A stretch of 64,000 nucleotides of DNA. Source: Embiotoca jacksoni (Eukaryota > Chordata > Actinopteri > Embiotocidae). The position numbers and the translations under genes are program-made. The stretch is from the NCBI GenBank assembly GCA_022577435.1, contig JAKOON010000018.1, positions 8,827,656 through 8,891,655 of the forward strand, given 5' to 3'. Under the pieces are notes generated by a model. The model made no database searches, had not been told where the DNA came from, and was given only the letters and a program-made list of their open reading frames with translations. Of the stretch, positions 11,581 through 24,716 are shown piece after piece (position 1 is the first letter of the stretch; the number at the start of each line of letters is the position of its first letter).

Positions 11581-13183
11581 CAATAAATTGATGAATGGAG
11601 TATTTTCTCTCTCTCTTCCTCCGTCTCTCTCTCCCTCTATGAAGTGAGGGGCCCGTCTTGTATATCATTATTCCGTCCACCCATTCTTTTGCAGGTTTAG
11701 GGCTCTCACATGTGGAGCATATGTCTATTGAAAGGGTGGCACCACGCAAGGCAGGCACAGATGGAGTCACCCTCCCTGTCAATGGGCAGACAATGGGAAA
11801 TGGAAATCAAAGTTAAAGGGGTGCATCCAGCCCCATTTAGCCCATACAAAAGGTGCTTGTAGGAGGCAGGGCATGCGGGATGAAGGGAGGGGAGGGGAGG
11901 GTGCGACAGGGTGTAAGAACAAGTCCCTGGCTACAAGAGTCCATCCTCAGCTGGCCTCTCCATCATGGAGGTGATAGAGACATGCTGACACCGTGCTAGA
12001 CACCTCGGCCCTGCTACTTTTAACTCCCTGTCGCTCCGGTTGATGAACTGCGCTGAGTGATAATTGAATTGTTGTATTTGTTTTTAATGTCCAGGGCTCA
12101 AAGCGCAGTTTCTCACCTAGAATTGCGTCTCACACTTCATAACATTAAATAAAACTGTAACAAAAAGTGCCTCAGCTGGCCTTTTGCCATTCCCTTTAAT
12201 GATAGAGAAATGCTGATGCGGTGCAAGGTGGCCAGGGAAAGACAGCTTGACTGTGTATAAACTTTTACATTTACAGCAAACAGTTACTTTGGTTAATTTA
12301 CCATACATTTTAAGAAAGTGTAGAGGAACAGCAGCTGTATATAATCATCTCATTTATTGTGGGATTATTATGTGTTGGAGGCTGATCCAACATTATTATT
12401 ATTTCAATCACCACTACTGAATTTGTCCTAAAGTACAAACTTAAAACAAATTATGGGTCGTAAGTAAAAACAATTATTTCCCGTCTTTGACTTTTTCAAC
12501 AACTTGTAGTGACAATGTTTAATGTTTCTACATCCTCAACAGTCGCAGTCTTGAAACAGATGTCTCTGCTTGTTTGTCTTCTTGTGCCCTACATAATGTC
12601 CATGACGACCTAATAGTATATAAAAGCATTAATGGAGGAAGTAAAATAAACTGGAGGAGGAAGTGGCGAGCGGTCCATCCTGTTGTTGTGGTGGATGCTT
12701 GCTTTGAACGCAGCTCTGATGTGACCTATAAAACAGTATGTGTTGTTTTAAGAGACAGTGATTTCACTCTAATTAAAGATAACTACACTCTACTGTACAC
12801 AAGTATACGACAACTGTGTGTGTAATGGTACAGTCACTGTGTCCTCTCATTGCGTGTGCGCTCATTTTTAAAACACTTCTATATGAGAAGCATGTGACGC
12901 CTTTCCACTTTATCATACAGTAAAACTATTTGATATTAGTTATTGTTAAGCTTGAATTGCACAGTACGATCCGAATGAGACACTTCAAGTGACCCTCCAT
13001 TTTCACTGTTGGTTAACTTAATAATACAAGTACATATTTAAAAACACCATATGTTCAATAATCAGCGGTTCACAAACACATCTTGCTTTACAATCTAAAA
13101 ATATCCATATTTCAACAGGCTCAATATCAGTCTTCGTAGTTTAGAGTCACTCTCAAATATTGAGAGTAGTTTTCACAGTTCAC
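11581..13183. other. Non-coding unique sequence
   Basis: Contains a CT-rich patch (11605-11640), a G-rich run at about 11883-11901 (quadruplex-capable), then AT-rich DNA. A minor palindrome CTCTCAAATATTGAGAG lies at 13151-13167, just before the repeat at 13184. Short open frames here (60-97 codons) have no recognisable domains. No gene seen. Confidence 0.6.
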
Positions 13184-13565
13184 ATTCAATTCAATTCAAT
13201 TTGATTTATATCGCGCCAAATCACAGCATGGGTTATTTCATGGCACTTAACACATTAAAGTCCTTACAGCAAGACTTTACAATATTATACAGATAAACCC
13301 AACAATTCAACAATTCAAGAATTCCCACATAAGCTAGGAGGGAAAAAAACTCCTCTTTAAGGGAGAAAAACCTCCAACAGAGGGAAGAAAAAACTCCCTC
13401 TAAACAGGAATAAACCTCCGATAGAACCAGGCTCAGAGGTGGGCGGCCATCTACCTCGACCGGTTGGGGTGAGAGGAGAGCAGAGAGAGAAAATTACAGC
13501 ATAGAGATAGAAGAGAAGAACTGTTGGTGGAGACGACAAGCGCAGGGCAGAGACATACAGCTACA
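13184..13565 (-). mobile_element. Dispersed teleost repeat, near-complete copy
   Basis: Starts with imperfect (ATTCA)n, then TTTATATCGCGCCAAATCAC, a middle with CATGGCACTTAACACATTAAAG, and a distal part with GAACCAGGCTCAGAGGTGGG and a CGACCGGTTGGGGTGAGAGG motif. This layout is a common interspersed repeat of percomorph fish. The microsatellite-like end suggests it is the 3-prime tail of a retroposon lying on the minus strand, but the exact family was not determined. Parts of it recur at 38251-38430 and 56061-56203. The minus-strand open frame at 13357-13539 is a by-product of the repeat. Confidence 0.8.
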
Positions 13566-15550
13566 TGCAAAAGAAAGAAGAGAAACTACGCGAGCGAGGG
13601 AACTGAATAGAGAGACAACAGACAATAAGACAAAGCTATGGGAGAGAAAAAGATGGTGAGGTATGAGTCAGTTAAAGAGAAGGAGGAAAGAAAAGAAAAC
13701 ATGCATTGTGTCTAAATGACAATAATCCTACATTTGATCTTTTTGTGTCATGTGGTGCCACTAAGAGCAGGGTGTTGCCGTCTGAAAGATAGTAGGCCAT
13801 AATGAACCCGGGTCTGACCTCTGACCTCCTTCCCCCTGACAACGTCACCGGCTGAGGGCCGACAGAAGGACTGCTTATGTGGTATGGCACACATACACAC
13901 ACAAACATGTCCCCTGCATGAGTAATGCAGGCGCATCATGTTTTTCTGACTTGTAACTACTATTGAACCAACAAAATACTTTTGCAAATGATGACATAGC
14001 ACAGAATATTAACATCTCCATCAAACTTTTTTGTGTGCCTCTTTGCAAATACTGAAAAAAAAAAAATTGTTCCATCTTACCCAGCTCTTATGGTTTTGTC
14101 TGTAAGCTGGTTTTCATATTCAGAGAAGTGAGATTCCTTCCAGCTGGAGAGAATTCACCTCAGACGCCCTCCTGTTTTCTCTCTGTAGTGTGGTGTATGT
14201 GCCCAACCAGGGGGCACGACATGGTTGCTGATGCGTAATACCCTCTGACATAATTGTGCTGTCAATCTACAATATCTCTAATGCATGAATAACTCATGAC
14301 GAGGAGTGTGATATCTGCTGTCTACGCCTCAAATGAGATTTCTGTTTCCATTTTACATCTACTATTTGATCTCATTTGCAACTGAATACATCCGTATCAA
14401 TGAAACACAGAACGCAACTATGGTCAGTCCAATACAGTAATATTATATTTCACTGTAAGTAAAATGAAAAGATAAACATGCTGTATGGAAATTGAAGCCT
14501 AACTAGTATATAAACTATATAAATGTTATGTTTAGGCTGTTGAAACTATATTTACAGTCTAGTAAGTCAAGCATATTAATGTAAACAGCTTGATATTCCT
14601 ATGCTGTTTGAAAAATTCGTATTGGTAGTCTTTAATTTAAATATAATATGTTTGATGATTATGTCAATTTATTATGAAGCATTTGTCTCTGTAGTTTTGT
14701 GTAAAATATTCAAGGAACTTAACCAACTACCCCACTGTCTTCGAGAGCAGGAAAGGGAGACTCTCAGTTGTCAAATATGGGATATTTTGATCAATAATTA
14801 GTGAAGTAATGTGCAAACTTCATGATACATTTTTATGAGCTTGTTACAATATATCTTGCAACGCTACAAGCTTGCCATGTTGCTCTGCAGACTCTGTCCT
14901 GCAGTGGGAGGTGATTTTTCTCCTCTCATTATTCTTCAGTGTTTCTCATGCTGCCAAGATTCCCTCTGTTGGGAACCTCAGCACAGACGTGCGGCTGATT
15001 TACAGTGTGCAACGTACAAATGAGGTCCCATGTTCACTGTCTTGCCCCGCTTAGGTGAAGCTTCCTAAACAAGTGCCTGAACGAGTGCACTTCATCTTTC
15101 TTCAGTCAGCCTGTTTTTTTTTTCCTATAATAGACATCCAATTATATCAGGAGATTTATGTGAAGCAGGCTGACCACAGAGCATCCAGAATGACCTTATA
15201 ATTGTATGTTGTGCTTACACATGTGTCTGCGTGAGTGCACTTCTGTTTTCCACCTCATATATTCACACAGACATTTTCATAGCACTGTAAGCCTCTAGAT
15301 TGTACATTTCTGAATCTTACTTCAATGCAGAATGCTTTACTTTTTTTATGCCGAAGAAACAACATGTGTTGCGATCTATTCACTTTTATCACAATTTTAT
15401 ATCTACTTTTTTTTTTATCTGAAAAATATATAATCTCATCATTTTACTGTGATTGGATAACCATACTTTACTATATTTATTACATGTAAATTAAACAGTA
15501 CAGAAACACCTGAGGACACGCACTCACACACACACAGTATGCCAGATCTG
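13566..15550. other. Non-coding AT-rich sequence
   Basis: Purine-rich up to about 13700, then AT-rich. Short open frames at 13672-14075 (minus) overlap each other in different frames and show no domain. An A run lies at about 14056-14066 and T runs at about 15115-15123 and 15407-15416. Nothing else recognised. Confidence 0.6.
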
Positions 15551-15554
15551 TTCA

Positions 15555-15725
15555 TGCCAAGCCTCTGCAATAATTGACTAATTGATCCAGCTTGCAGTGG
15601 GTCCAGCCCGCCCCCTCTTGATGACTTATCCAATCAATCCAGGCTCTCGTCCGAAATGACATGTCCCGTAACAAATTACAGCTAATGAAATAACCATCAG
15701 AATGTCATTACAGGGGCGGGCCCAC
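15555..15725. promoter_or_regulatory. Candidate enhancer dense in homeodomain cores
   Basis: Within 170 bases the plus strand has AATAATTGACTAATTGATCC, TTATCCAATCAATCC, ACAAATTACAGCTAATG and a final CATTACAGGGGCGGG. TAAT and CAATCA words are established homeodomain/PBX-type cores. There is no simple repeat and no open frame that looks coding. I judge this one of the better regulatory candidates in the window, by texture alone. Confidence 0.33.
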
Positions 15726-16394
15726 GGTATTATTGCTCAGCATGGTTCTACATGTGCGTGTGTGTGTTTGTGTGAAAGGAACAGAGGTTATCTGAGTGTT
15801 CATAAACAGGCGTGGTTACGCTGTTATTATCCAGTATGCCATTTAGCACCTGAGTCACTATGTGTGACCGACAGTTCTGATGACAGACTTCTGTCATCTG
15901 CTTGGTGTAAAATTCCTCAAAAATAGACCAAGACCTTTTTATTTAACTGACAAAAAGGTAATACTGACTAAAAAAAAAAAATTAAAAAAAAAAAAATTTG
16001 ATTTTCCTACTCTTCTGAGGCCTTGACAGGCTGCATGATGTTCAACAAAAACTTTGATCTGTGTTTCCTGGAACTCACTTTGTTTATTCCCATCACCAGA
16101 CCGTGCATTTGCAGCTGAAATCCCATTTAGCTTCCTCCGTCTCGAGTACTGTCGATGTCCCTCTGACAGGAGACCACTGTGGCAGCCCACGCTCTCCACG
16201 TGAGTCCTGCCATTCTCCTTCCATTCTGCAGCCAAATCTATTGCTTTCCTCCCATCGCCTTCCTCTTCCATCTCCTCCTCCACCACCTCGTCTACCATTC
16301 CAGAGCTGACGGCAGATGGTGTTTTAATAAAGTCCAGTAGGAATAGGACTGTGAGTAAACAATGCAGCACATGCCAACTCAGTAATTGCTGGGC
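15726..16394. other. Non-coding sequence with A-rich tract
   Basis: An A-rich stretch (15970-15996) is interrupted by TT. On the minus strand, 15939-16610 has no stop for 223 codons, but this reading is built from poly-T (poly-Phe), a GAGGAG acidic run and a CT-rich patch, and no domain was recognised. Not annotated as a gene. Confidence 0.65.
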
Positions 16395-16705
16395 ACTATT
16401 ACAACCCCTGTGTCTGGCAAGGGAGGGAAGGATGAGAGGCAGAGAGGATAAAAAAAAAAAAAAAGAAAGAAAGAGAGCATGCGGCAGACCCACAGTGAGA
16501 GGACAAATCAGGATTGAGAAAATAAGAGAACGAGGGAAAACCAGAAAAGGAAAAAGGCAAGAGATGTAGGGGGAGAGAGGGGGTATGGAGGGGGCGGACA
16601 GCGTACACACATATACACCTAGCAGCTGGAGCCAGAAAAGCGCAGCTGGTGAAGGTGCAGGGAGGCCACAGGGAGGGGAGAGGGGAGAGGGGAGGCGGGG
16701 GGCAG
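16395..16705. repeat. Purine-rich (GA/GGGGA) tract
   Basis: Three hundred bases of strong A/G bias on the plus strand, including an A run at about 16451-16464 and repeated GAGGGGAGAGGGG words near 16675-16700. Several G runs make a G-quadruplex or a triplex possible at the 3-prime end. Confidence 0.75.
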
Positions 16706-16714
16706 TAACGGGAT

Positions 16715-16753
16715 GGGCTGGTCTAGGCTGTGCTGGGCTGGGCTGGTCTAGGC
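16715..16753. repeat. Short tandem duplication, about 25-base period
   Basis: GGGCTGGTCTAGGC occurs at 16715-16728 and again at 16740-16753, separated by GGGCTG/GTGCTG variants. This is a small local duplication in GC-rich DNA that continues to about 16860. Confidence 0.8.
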
Positions 16754-16759
16754 CAGCGG

Positions 16760-17639
16760 GTGCAGTGCTGGGCCTATAGCCTCCAGGCTATGGGATCCAA
16801 GCCCAGTCTCTGAGTCCCAGGCCCTGCTCTGTGGTCTCCACTGCTGACACACAGCCAACGCGGTCCCCTGTCAAACCCCCAGTCAACGGTCAGACACATT
16901 CTGGAGGAGGTGGACTCAAGCAAGACCAGTTAAAGCTCTGGTTCCATGCAGTGTTCATACCTCAGCTCACATTAGTAAAGGTGAAAATCATGACTGTTAT
17001 GAATTAACACTTTGCTTTATGCTGATATTTTTATACCTTTTTATTCAATTTAATGCACCCTTTACCTTCAAAAGTAATAGGCAAAGTAAATTAGAATAAA
17101 CACTCTCTTTATCTTTATAAAAAGTAGGATAAAGTGTACTGCATATAACACACACACACATACACACACATCTTCCCATTTGATCCCTTTCTCGATGAAC
17201 CCTCATCACATAACAGAGAAGTACTTGCAAGTCTGCGGAAAGCTTTCCCATGATGCACCATTAGCCCTGTTGCCTCCAGTGGTGTCAATCAGAAACCATC
17301 TGCCCACAAGTCTGACAGCTCAGCTACCTTACGTCACACACCTCTTTGGTCCAAGTATTGTAAAATAAAATACATGAAATGATAGGGAGCAAAGAAACAC
17401 AACACAAGGGAAGGCATCCCACCTGTAAAATGTTTTCACACCAAATATTAATAAGAAAATAATAAGAAAAGGATAATAAGAAAAAAGTATCTTACAGTGT
17501 ATGAATGTTTCAGGTAATTGTATAGAGGCTTAAGAAAAAGGAGACACACATCCCCAAACACAAAAGGTAAATGAGAGCAAAGCCATAATATTTCACTTCT
17601 ACCTGGGTAAAACTTGATGAAGCACCTCCCACAGCTATA
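16760..17639. other. Non-coding unique sequence
   Basis: GC-richer up to about 16930, then AT-rich with a short CA patch at 17150-17170 and TAATAAGAAAA repeats at 17450-17485. No gene or repeat family recognised. Confidence 0.6.
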
Positions 17640-18010
17640 TAGTTAGTGGCCCTCATAAAAGACAATTAAAGAAAATGACTTTTATTTTAAAGCTGAGGTT
17701 AAATGACCAGTCTCCTTAACCTTGAAGTTCACCGTCCGCATGAATATTAGATGATTCTTAACCTTCTGTTCTAATGCTAATTGAAGTGGAGGGGGGATAT
17801 TACATATTTGTAATTAGGGGCTGCTGGATAGGGTTTAAGCTCTGAGCCTCATTAGCTTAATCATGAGGATTGTATCAATTATGCAGGTGGAGGTATGGTG
17901 GTGATTTGAAAAAAAATTGTGCTCTGTGGAAAACTTTGCTTTGAGTAATTATATTGATAAATTCCCTTTGGATCATGTCATTGATTCTAATCCCAGTGAG
18001 GTCACCTTAT
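17640..18010. promoter_or_regulatory. Candidate conserved enhancer block
   Basis: Contains GCATGAATATTAGATGATTC, GCTAATTGAAGTGG, TTGTAATTAGGGG and a run of forward and reverse TAAT words across CATTAGCTTAATCATGAGG (about 17850-17868), then ATTATGCAGG. ATTATGCA resembles an octamer-type POU site. The block is free of simple repeats, AT-rich but complex, and closed in all frames. Strong texture of a vertebrate conserved non-coding element, unproven without alignment. Confidence 0.35.
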
Positions 18011-18533
18011 TTCTGTGGATGGGAATATATATAAAGACTGTTGATGAGTTGGACACCAGAATTGCTTCACCTTCCACTGTTGGACAATTGTAGGCAGGGC
18101 CAAGCTATATGAAGCTAATCCATATGGAAGCTAACACAAACACAGTGCCCGAGGACATCACCCAAATACAACATCAAACGGCCTCCTGACAAGTTTGCTG
18201 ATGAGCACAAACAAGGCTTCGTGTCGAAACACAACTTCTCCCCCATGACATCTTGAACTTCTGTCCAACCAAGTCTTCTCACGTACTTTCAGGCCTTGAG
18301 AATTTGCCTTTTCCCCCTCAAGGCACCAAGGCAGTGAGACAGAAAGAGTGAAAGACAAGAGAAGTCGGCAGCTCAGGGAGAGTGAAATATGAGCTCCTCT
18401 CTCCTGCAACAAGATTAGTGAGATAAGTCTTCACCATAAGAACAGTCCCCACGGACCTACCATATTTATTTGAGCATAAAGTCAAACACAACCACACAGC
18501 CCTCCCATCCTGAGCTCCAAACTTCTGTCAGGT
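18011..18533. other. Non-coding unique sequence
   Basis: A near-direct repeat ATATGAAGCTAA / ATATGGAAGCTAA lies at about 18105-18134. The rest is unremarkable. The minus-strand frame 18158-18412 (84 codons) shows no recognisable motif. Confidence 0.6.
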
Positions 18534-18538
18534 CTTAC

Positions 18539-18599
18539 CTCAGACATCTTCCTTACATCCAGTTTGCCAGCAGGTTTGGGTTCACACCATTAATCTTGA
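18539..18599 (-). other. Candidate 61-base splice-bounded segment, minus strand
   Basis: Read on the minus strand, a pyrimidine tract TCCTCTCCCACTTTCGCAG (acceptor AG at 18600-18601) precedes 61 bases that end in ATGTCTGAG, followed directly by a GTAAGA donor (GT at 18537-18538). All three frames contain a stop, so it cannot be an internal coding exon. It could be a 5-prime untranslated exon ending with a short start Met-Ser-Glu, an exon of a non-coding RNA, or chance. Pairs of good splice sites at this distance are expected by chance a few times in 64 kb. Confidence 0.15.
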
Positions 18600-18601
18600 C
18601 T

Positions 18602-21000
18602 GCGAAAGTGGGAGAGGATCTGGCGGTGGGGAATTCATAGGAGGTTGGAAGAGGTGGGAAAGTGGGTCAGAGGACTTCGACCGAAGCGAAGGCAGCTGCC
18701 CCTTTGCCACCTCGGTCTTCCTCCAGAATCCTCCATATCGCCTCGGCTCCCCCTCAGAGGTGTGGAGGTGACAGTTGGTGAGGGACCTTTGAGAGGCCTG
18801 CAGACGGGCCTTGGCTCTTCTATACCAGCCTGGTCATGTATGCAGAACATTTTTCTAAGAATAGGAACTCCACTCTGGAGAACTCTCTTTGGTCCGGGCA
18901 TGTGAAATTAAGTGACTGAACTGGTCTCAGATGTGGGCTGCTATTCTAAGATATGCCGTGCTTACTCACTGACATACTTCAGCCTTTTCATTCCCAAAAG
19001 TAGCAACTGACCGGTTGGTTCTGGACCTTCTCACATTTGCCCTCCATCATGCAGAGGCTGTGCACATTTCCAGAATTTTTTTTCTGCATCTTATATGCAC
19101 ACTTTATTTTTTTTTTTTTTTATCAGATCAGCTTTTAGCCTTTTAAGCATGCATGTGCTGTATGACCAGTACATTTCATGTCAGAATACATAGTGAGCTT
19201 GATGTCCAAGGTAAAAATGAAGCAGTACAAATGTTAATGTGCTTTGTCTTTCACAAAAAAGTAGTCCTTTCCTTAAAATGTACTTTACTAATACCACACT
19301 TCTGCCAAATGAACCCAAATAATAGTCTTTTGACACAGAAACAGTTTTTTCCAGCATCAAGAGGTCTGGAAAATATATACCCATAAATGTATTAAAATAT
19401 TGCTTTTACACCCCATCTATCACAAGTGCAATTTCATGGGTCACCTTTTTAAAAATTAATTTCCTTCTTTGACCTGTTACGAGTGGAAGCGCTAACATGG
19501 CTAGGCTCTGAGTTAAATTGCACTTGTGACTTCATGGATCACATTTTCAATTACCTCCGAACACTGCTTGGTAAGACAGAGAAAGAGAGAGAGAGGGGGA
19601 GAGACAGAGTAGATCACGAAGGCGGCATGCGCCCACATCAACTTTATTTACTGGGACAAGTGATATGGAAAAGTGAGATTTAATGAGCTATGTTAAACAG
19701 CAAGAAGGTAATGGAGTACAAGCAGAAATATCCAACAGACAGACAATGACTGGTAGTCAACTGCGTGCACACCGTCTGAACTGGAGTGGAGCCTTAATAC
19801 GAGAATGACGCAACAATCACCTCTAAAAGTTTGCTTAAATCCGCCCTGACATGTGTTGCATATTTACTGACTTTTATTGACAATATGATGATAACATGCA
19901 ACGTGATAATGACATGTTATCTGATCTCATCCTCCTGAGTGTTTTGTTTGACAGTGTTCTCCAAGTATTTACACTGGAAGGAATATTACATGCTGCATGC
20001 TGGGATAGACTCCTGATAGGCTCATGGAAGAAGCTTGAATTTCACAATAGAAAAACACGATTTAGTTGACTATTGGCTGTCAGGGCAACATTAAGTCATT
20101 TGGATAAACAGATGCACACAAGTACATACGACAAGACATTTAGAAAGAAAGAAAAAAAAGCACAGAACATAACGTCTTTGACTTTGCTGTAAACACTGCG
20201 CTGAAAGAACATCCCACATCCCTTCATCATGTGAAAAAGTGCAACAAACAAATGTTTTTTTATGGTATAGCAGGGCTAGTTGCTGTCATCCCACTGTGTG
20301 TCCTAAGCAACAAAATGCAGTCTCAATTAAATCCAGATGGACACAAACCTTTTTTCTTTTGTGACTTTGTAAATATTAAGAGAAAAGACTGTAATTTATT
20401 GTGGATTACTGTCAGTGGGGGACATGTCCACATGTCCCAGCTTTAAGGTAAATATAAATATTAGCAATAGCGCAGACTCAGCTTGTACCAATACTGTTTT
20501 CTTAGGGATTTAGAGCTCTGCACAGTTACCTTGCATTGTCATACGGTAAATCCACAAAAAAAATTCTATTACACGGGCTATAGTTTGAAAAATGCACTCA
20601 TTAACGTTATAAGTTTTAAGCTTTTACTATGGCTTTCCTGTCGTCCTCTGTATACTTTTGATATGTTTTGAAAGATTACCCTAAAGGCATTTCTGTGTGG
20701 GGAAATGCTAAACAATTACAGTTATTGGGAAGACAATAGCTTTACTCAAAAAACCCAAGGAAGTGTTGTAAGCAAAGATGAACTGTCTATTGTACTACAT
20801 CCAGGAAACCCTGAAAATTAGATATTATATGTATTACTTTGAAAATTGCAGCTGTCAATTGACACAAAGCGTCATCTATTTATGGGAAGCAAGTTGCTTC
20901 AGAGGTTTATTTTGTTAAAAAGACGTAGAGAGACAAGCACCAATAAGGCAGCGAGACTGTGTCATATAATTACAGGGCTCAATCATTGAAGTAAGCCGAA
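18602..21000. other. Non-coding sequence
   Basis: The interval 18635-18905 is open on both strands (86-88 codons) in GC-rich DNA; being open both ways, with no domain, argues against a gene. T runs occur near 19075-19083 and 19108-19121, and a short GA run at 19580-19600. Otherwise AT-rich unique DNA with nothing recognised. Confidence 0.6.
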
Positions 21001-24000
21001 AAGCTAATGTTGACTTACCACATAACCTTTCAACTGGTTAATTCCCCCCTCTGCTTTCGGAAGAGGTGAAAACGTAGCTGCCTCTTTCCTGAGGGTGAAC
21101 TGTCTTCACAGGCATTAGAGAAGAATAAGGAAGAAAAGTCGCACAGTGATAGATATGAGCGCGCATCGAGATCCCTTCATGCCATGTCAACCACATCCTG
21201 AGGTGAAGAGGACACAATGAATGATTAAGTGGGAGTGCCTCGCAATTTGATAATGTCAGTGTTGTCTTCTCAGTAGCAATTCAACTTTTCCATAGATGTG
21301 CATGTCGACCAAAGAAAAGTTGAGTTTTGATCAGTTCAAACGGGTAGCCAAATAACTGTTTTAATGTCTAATGTACACAGGCCTAAATTGTAAATGAATT
21401 GCATCACATTTTCACACTTTCTAAGGTTTTATTTGCGACAGTCAGTTGTTTAATTTTGATCTTGATTGCCTTGAAAAAACACCCATGAAAAAGGAGTTGG
21501 GGTATTAACGTATTAGTGAATCAGCACTCTTGTTCTAACTGTGTCTATATTTAATACATAATGAGTAATGGCCTTCATTTAATAATTTATTACCGAAAAT
21601 AGAAGCTTAGTGTTTTGGAAAATAACTCCTCAGTTCTTCCTAACCTTGTTTTGTTATCGTGGCATAGCTGTTGTCAATGCCAACCAAGCTACAGTACGAG
21701 CTCAGAGGCTCTGCCATGTGGATGTAATTTCACCAGGATGATTTTTTTTTTTTTTTCTACCGCAAATCAAATAAAAGATTCAGCTTTGAGGGTAGAAAAT
21801 AAACCCAGAACTGATCTGCATTACACCGAAACAAACAAGAGTGAAGTAAGAAAACGAGAGAGACAAAATCTGAATGTAATGCTTGTGGAGCTATACACAT
21901 TTCCTTTGATTACAAGGTATTAGTGTCATCCATGGGCCCATTGGCAGGAAACGCTGGGCTGTTCACCACATTGGAACAAACACAAATGTCAATGTCTATT
22001 AATTCAGTTATAATCATATTTGAATGGATCGTCACTGCTCTGCCATATCTGTCTTTCTCCACGCAGTTTTGAATGAGTGCTCTCAGGGATTCTTGAATCG
22101 CAGTGAAACCACACAACTGGATTGTGTTTGTTGACGATATGTTTAGAGGGAAAAGTTTCCTACGATGCTGATTGCATTAACAAAGTCCTGAATTGATGGG
22201 GCAGACAATGAAGAGAGGGCAAACAGATGGAAAATAAGTTTCAGAAATCACAAAACAATCAGAACAATTTTCCATACCAGTGTGAGGTGATCATCTCAGT
22301 GATTATATGATTAATTAGTGTTAATGATTATGTGATTACATAACACATATAGATGTGTTGAGGTAGACATATTAACCAAATAAGATATGTCTTCAAAGCG
22401 ATTTAAAGCAGAGTATTAATGTAATAATATCTCATCCTGACCTATAGACACATACATTAAAGGACCATTCCTAATGTTTAGGAGTTTGATTAGCGACCTC
22501 AAAATGAGACAAGAGCATGGAAAAAATATTTTGGGAAACTTTATTCTCCGCAATATATATGCCTACTTTTAACATTTATGTAGGGATTAAGACAAATTAA
22601 ACAGATTTTTTTTTTTTTTACCCAATTTACTATTGACATTTTTTTATTTCATTCTAAAATGTTGGACTATGCAAGTTTATAATTACAACAATTATTAAAC
22701 TATAATAATTAAAAAAAAATGCAGGCTTTGTGGCCTGTGACAATTGTTTTATTTTGTCCATGGCACATTTAATAAACTGTAAATAAAGAAATAAATATAA
22801 ATATTGTCCAACTTGTCTCTGGCCAATAAGACCTACTTTATTCAAATGATTCTGATTTTGTTTTTGTGGAGCACTTTTGATTAAAACATGACTAAAGGCC
22901 ACAGGATTTGAATAATGGTATTCCATTTATATATTTTTTTTAAAGTTGGGCTGAGATTTAATGCAAAATCAGTGTTATCTAACACAAGTCTAACTGCTCC
23001 CATTGAGATTCACCAGGTTGTGTGAGGTTCCAGTAGGTTGTGGCATTAATGTCAACCTCTATCACAAGTTACTGTGGAAAGAGAAGAAATGGAGGACACA
23101 AAGCTCATTTGAGTCCAATGTTTCATGTATTATGAGTAAAAGGCACACATCTTTGATTTTAAAGACAGTCTGTTACACTGACCTTTGCCTGCTGGATGAT
23201 CTGAACTACAATTCTCATCTCTAACACTCCACAAGGGACAGCAAAAGAAAAACTTAAGAGCTGAGTGTCAGAATTGATTCAGGAGGGCCATTTGTCAACT
23301 ACGACAAAACACCACTTTGCAAAATGGAGACCATGGGTGCAGTCAAATAAATGTCGTTCGGCAGTGTTGACAAATTGTTTGAGTAGTGGCACGCGATGCC
23401 ACAAAGCCATTGCTGAAGCAGTGCAGTGCAGCCTCTGTGTAGCGTCCCACTCCCACCCATCCTCCCAATTAATCAGACTTATCTTCACCTCCATCACCGC
23501 TGTCAGTCACTCTGGAAAAACCTTCCACAGCAGTGTGTGTGTGTGGATCCTGGAAGGAGAGATGGAGCATGCATCCATGAGCTCATACACAGTGCAGGGT
23601 CAGTATGTGTTTGCATGTGTGTGTGAGTGTGTGTATGCGCAGACAGGCAAGGCATTAAACATCTGTCCCCACTCCATCCACCTACCCACACTGACTAATA
23701 AAGTATATCTCAACTTCTACTAAGGGTCAATGTATAAAACTGCAGTGAGGCCTAAGGGTCGGAGTATGTGAACAAAAACTGAAAACAGTCACAGTTATTG
23801 TTGTGTTGTGTCTAAAATGTTGCCTTAAAATAAACAAAAACTAACAAAAAACAAGCAAAAGTAAAAATGTTATCAATTTCATTCAGTAAATGTCAAATTT
23901 AAGCAAAACAAATTCAAGTAAGAAGCTGGGTGAAACATCGATGTGTAATAAACTAGAAAAATGTATCTCAGCTCACTGAAGCATTTTAATCTAATTGTAT

Positions 24001-24600
24001 TACACGGAATATGTAATTAGACTTAACAGTTTTTTTTAAATTTCTGTTTTGGTGATGAAAATTAGTCAACTATTGATGACGTAGTCCGTAGATTGATGAA
24101 TATGTGTGTGTGTTCACGTGCATGTGCGCGCGTGTAAAATAGTCGTGTCCCGATTTTTGAATTTGAATTATAATAAAAGACATTTCCTTGCAGTTTGCAC
24201 TTTACCGCAGTTAACCTACTTTTCCATGAAGGGTTACTATGGATACATCCATCAGAATTAAAGTGTTCAAACTCTGTATACAAACAGTAAAGTTTTGAAA
24301 CGTGCACACCAAAACAAACTCAATCCATGATGCATATCTGAATGTGAATGAAATCAGTTTGACATTAAAACCAAATGAGGTAAAGTGCAAAGAAAACTGT
24401 GATGGAGAATTCTGACATTTCCTCTGCAAAAGCGCCACGGGACACTTCGCTCATCTGACAGTTTTATGGAATCTTTGTTTTGATAATCCTTGTATTGGTG
24501 ATACCTGTCACAGCACACACTGGTAACCACCAAGCCCCCTCAATCTCCCAGCTAAATCTCCCTGTCTACACAACATTGGCCCCACGATAAGAAGGTGACA
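21001..24600. other. Non-coding AT-rich sequence
   Basis: Mostly AT-rich with T runs near 21742-21756 and 22606-22619. A few TAAT-rich patches occur (for example 22295-22345). The plus frame 23265-23723 (152 codons) runs through unique DNA and a GT-rich patch at 23530-23640. It has no domain I recognise, and its last part is translated dinucleotide-rich DNA. No gene supported. Confidence 0.55.
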
Positions 24601-24606
24601 CTCCAG

Positions 24607-24716
<110 letters not shown>

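Noticed and set aside
15939..16610. Longest open frame in the window (223 codons, minus strand)
   Set aside because: It is assembled from poly-Phe (T runs), an acidic GAGGAG stretch and CT-rich DNA. No domain, no codon pattern and no reason for a single-exon gene.
18635..18905. Open reading on both strands (86-88 codons) in GC-rich DNA
   Set aside because: Symmetrical openness comes from composition; neither reading shows a domain.
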